From assembly GCF_008831285.2 (NCBI RefSeq), contig NW_022204922.1:1-24377 (forward strand): DNA of 24,377 nt, read 5' to 3'. The first letter of the stretch is position 1. Every line of letters starts with the position of its first letter. Below are positions 21,394 to 24,377 of the stretch, one piece after another. The translations under genes and the position numbers were made by a program. Below the pieces are notes generated by a model. It saw only the letters and a list, made by a program, of their open reading frames with translations, ran no database searches and had not been told where the DNA came from. This DNA comes from Nymphaea colorata (lineage: Eukaryota; Streptophyta; Magnoliopsida; Nymphaeales; Nymphaeaceae).

Positions 21394-23115
21394 GTGATCA
21401 TTTGAATCACTTAAATCGCACTTGTATTGATCCGAACTTGTGATTTCAATCCTTTAAATCATGCACTATAGTTGTAACAACAAATTCAACTCATCGGACT
21501 AACTACACACGTTTGTATCCACATGAACATGTGATTTCAATCATTTAAATCATTCATTATATATGTATTCCAAACGAACTTCTGGTATCAAAGCCACTAG
21601 GTCATTCTATACGTAAGTAAGAAATTGTCACGCACATTCAATTAAATACAAGTGATCATTATATGTAATAACAAGTGAAAATGAATCACTTAATCTCTCA
21701 ATTAAATATAAGTGATCAAATATATGTAATATCATGTGAAACACATTAGGTTACTTACAAGACACCAAATGAATCACTCCAATATCATTCATATTCATAC
21801 AAACCTATGATTTTAATCTACTAAATCATTTAATATATACGTAACAACAAGTTAAGCACATTCAATTACGTATGTGTGATAAAATGAATCACTTAAATCC
21901 CACTCGTATTGATACGAACTTGTGATTTCAATTCCTTACATCGATCACCATAGATGTAAGAACTAGTTCAACTTATTGAACTAACTACAAGGGATCAAAC
22001 TAATGCATAGGTCTCCTTTATATCCATACAAACTTATAAGTTTTAATCATTTAAATCATTGATCAAAGATTTAATAACAAGCGAAACACAATAAGTTAAC
22101 TACAAGACACCAAATGAATCACTCGAATCTCATTCATTTCGCACAAACTTGTGATTTCAATCTACTAAATCATTTATTATGGACGTAACAACAAGTTAAA
22201 CACATTCAATTAAGTATGCATGATTATATGAATCACTTAAATCTCACTTGTATTCGTACGAACATGTGATTTCAATCCTTTAGAACGTTCCCTATAGATG
22301 TAACAACAAATTCAACTCATCGGACTAACTACACGTGTACAAATATAGTGACTTCAACCATTTGTATCCATATAAACTTGTGATTTCAACCATTTAAATC
22401 ATTCATTATAGATGTAATAACAAGTGAAATACATTAGATTAACTATAAGGGACCAATATAGGACTTGACTCTCATTCATTTCCAAACGGACTTTTTTTTT
22501 TTCAAGCCACTAAGTCATTCTATACGTATGTAACAAATGTTACGCACATTCAATTAAATATAAGTTATCAAATGTATGTAAGAACAAGTAAAAATGAATC
22601 ACATAATCTCTCGATTAAACATAAGTGATCAAATGTATGTAATAACAAGTGAAACACATTAAGTTACCTGTAAGACACCAAATGAATCACTCGAATCCCA
22701 TTCATTTTCATATGAACCTATGATTTGAATTTACTAAATCATTTAATATAAACGTAACAACAGTTAAGTACATTCAATTAATATGCGTGATCAATTGACT
22801 CACTTAAATCTCACTCGTGTTGATGTGAACTTGTGCATGATCACTATAGATGTAACAACATGTTCAACTTATCGTACAAACTAGAAAGGATCAAACTAAT
22901 GCATAGGTCTCCTTTATATCCATATAAACTTGTGAGTTTTAATTATTTAAATCATTGATCATGGATGTAATAACATGTGAAACACGTTAGGTTAACTATA
23001 AGACACCAAATGAATCACTCGAATCACATTCATTTCATACAAACTTGTGATTTCAGTTCACTTAATCAAGCAACATGGATGTAACAATAAGTTAAGCACA
23101 TTCAATTAAGTATGT
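21394..23115 (+). repeat. Short-HOR copy 8 (1722 bp)
   Basis: At the usual phase point the sequence enters the B monomer normally but continues as HOR phase 5674 rather than 7402. It skips the inverted module, the delta block and the first part of alpha (about 1426 bp). The rest (end of alpha, beta, gamma) is collinear. Private variants shared with copy 9 but not with 3155-type copies include GATCCGAAC (about 21430), ACACACGTTTG (about 21505), GAAATTGTCACGC (about 21624) and GTGATCATTATATG. The poly-T tract in D is expanded at about 22491-22502. Confidence 0.93.
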
Positions 23116-24377
23116 GTGATCATTTGAATCACTTAAATCGCACTTGTATTGATCCGAACTTGTGATTTCAATCCTTTAAATCGTGCACTATAGTTGTAAC
23201 AAATTCAACTCATCGGACTAACTACACACGTTTGTATCCACATGAACATGTGATTTCAATCATTTAAATCATTCATTATATATGTATTCCAAACGAACTT
23301 CTGGTATCAAAGCCACTAGGTCATTCTATACGTAAGTAAGAAATTGTCACGCACATTCAATTAAATACAAGTGATCATTATATGTAATAACAAGTGAAAA
23401 TGAATCACTTAATCTCTCAATTAAATATAAGTGATCAAATATATGTAATATCAAGTGAAACACATTAGGTTACTTACAAGACACCAAATGAATCACTCCA
23501 ATATCATTCATTTCATACAAACCTATGATTTAATCTACTAAATCATTTAATATACGTAACAACAAGTTAAGCACATTCAATTACGTATTGTGTGATAAAA
23601 TGAATCACTTAAATCCCACTCGTATTGATACGAACTTGTGATTTCAATTCCTTACATCGATCACCATAGATGTAAGAACTAGTTCAACTTATTGAACTAA
23701 CTACAAGGATCAAACTAATGCATAGTCTCCTTTATATCCATACAAACTTGTAAGTTTTAATCATTTAAATCATTGATCAAAGATTGTAATAACAAGGAAA
23801 CACAATAGGTTAACTACAAGACACCAAATGAATCACTCGAATCTCATTCATTTTCGCACAAACTTGTGATTTCAATCTACTAAATCATTTATTATAGTAA
23901 CAACAGTTAAACACATTCAATTAGTATGCATGATTATATGAATCACTTAAATCTCACTTGTATTCGTACAACATGTGATTTCAATCCTTAGACGTTCCCT
24001 ATAATGTAACAACAAATTCAACTCATCGGACTAACTACACGTGTACAAATATAGTGACTTCAACCATTTGTATCCATATAAACTTGTGATTTTCAACCAT
24101 TTAAATCATTCATTATAGATGTAATAACAAGTGAAATACATTAGATTAACTATAAGGACCAATATAGTGACTTGACTCTCATTCATTTCCAAACGGACTT
24201 TTTTTTTCAAGCCACTAAGTCATTCTATACGTATGTAACAAATGTTACGCACATTCAATTAAATATAAGTTATCAATGTATGTAATAACAAGTAAAAATG
24301 AATCACATAATCTCTCGATTAAACATAAGTGATCAAATGTATGTAATACAAGTGAAACACATTAAGTTACCTGTAAG
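23116..24377 (+). repeat. Short-HOR copy 9, partial (1262 bp, cut by window end)
   Basis: This is a second tandem copy of the 1.72-kb unit, again with GATCCGAAC, ACACACGTTTG and GAAATTGTCACGC. It is rich in small indels compared with earlier copies: TATACGTAAC for TATAGACGTAAC near 23553, GTATTGTGTG near 23586, CATAGTCTCC near 23723, TATAGTAACAACAGTT near 23894 and TCCTTAGACGTTCCC near 23985. Losses in runs of identical bases dominate. The unit continues beyond the window. Confidence 0.92.

Larger units (their letters stand above)
1..24377. repeat. Satellite DNA array with nested higher-order repeats (whole window)
   Basis: Every part of the window can be matched by eye to other parts as direct or inverted copies of an AT-rich monomer of about 115 bp. 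The boundary motif ATGTAAYAACAAG recurs at steps of 114-115 bp, for example at 6005, 6120, 6235, 6350, 6465, 6580, 6694 and 6809. Other words recur throughout, such as CAAATGAATCACT, AACTTGTGATTTCAATC and CATTCAATTAA. Direct inspection shows at least three levels: 115-bp monomer, 914-bp block and 3155-bp HOR, with a 1.72-kb variant HOR on the right. No unique interval longer than about 50 bp was found. Arrays like this are known from heterochromatin, often at or near centromeres. The chromosomal location and the satellite family are not identifiable from the sequence. Confidence 0.97.

Noticed and set aside
1-24377. CRISPR array
   Set aside because: Direct repeats with regular spacing are present, but the spacing words are themselves diverged copies of the monomer and not unique spacers. 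There are no cas genes, and the 115-bp contiguous monomer does not fit repeat-spacer architecture.
1-24377. tRNA-derived SINE or promoter boxes
   Set aside because: TGATTTCAATCC faintly resembles a T-arm box, but no A box or cloverleaf could be drawn around it, and the word is part of the A/B monomer consensus.
1-24377. Bacterial or plasmid iteron origin
   Set aside because: Hierarchical repeats over more than 24 kb with no coding sequence on either strand do not fit a bacterial replicon.
1-24377. Firm assignment as a centromere
   Set aside because: The architecture is compatible with it, but no sequence feature proves centromere function. Chromatin data would be needed, so it is left as a possibility.

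Overview
The window is satellite DNA from end to end. I found no protein-coding gene, RNA gene, transposon or unique spacer in it. It is strongly AT-rich and built from diverged monomers of about 115 bp. Each monomer ends in a boundary motif close to ATGTAAYAACAAG. The scale, the nested higher-order structure and the lack of genes point to a constitutive heterochromatin block of a eukaryotic chromosome (centromeric, pericentromeric or subtelomeric). A plant or animal with large repeat arrays is the natural guess, but I do not recognise the satellite family and cannot name the species.

The repeat has at least three levels. (1) Monomers of 114-115 bp fall into types I call A, B, C/C', D and E+E' (49+61 bp). 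(2) Eight monomers in the order A-B-C-A-B-C'-D-E/E' form a block of about 914 bp (6005-6918). A shortened 831-bp version precedes it (5174-6004) and a partial version follows it (6919-7479). (3) These blocks, plus a 180-bp inverted segment and a second D/E-containing block, make a higher-order repeat (HOR) of about 3155 bp. Using one fixed phase point, HOR copies start at 1116, 4248, 7402, 10558, 13713, 15087 and 18240. Full copies 2, 3, 4, 6 and 7 are 3153-3156 bp long and almost identical.

Layout. Positions 1-1115 are array sequence mostly in the opposite orientation, with a complex inversion boundary at 979-1116. Positions 1116-13712 hold four direct HOR copies. Positions 13713-15086 hold a copy of only 1374 bp. 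It contains a strange 245-bp zone (about 14568-14812) that reads like two paralogous monomer runs merged, with the bases where they disagree dropped. Positions 15087-21393 hold two more full HORs. From 21394 to the end the array changes period: the unit becomes about 1722 bp, lacking the inverted segment and about 1.43 kb of the 3155-bp unit, and it carries its own private variants.

The main points of interest are the nested HOR architecture, the inverted module kept in every 3155-bp copy with two strong dyads, the orientation switch at the left, the period switch at the right, and the mismatch-dropping junction, which is probably an assembly or consensus artefact. The short GTG-start reading frames that recur in the D-E monomers are by-products of the repeat and not genes.
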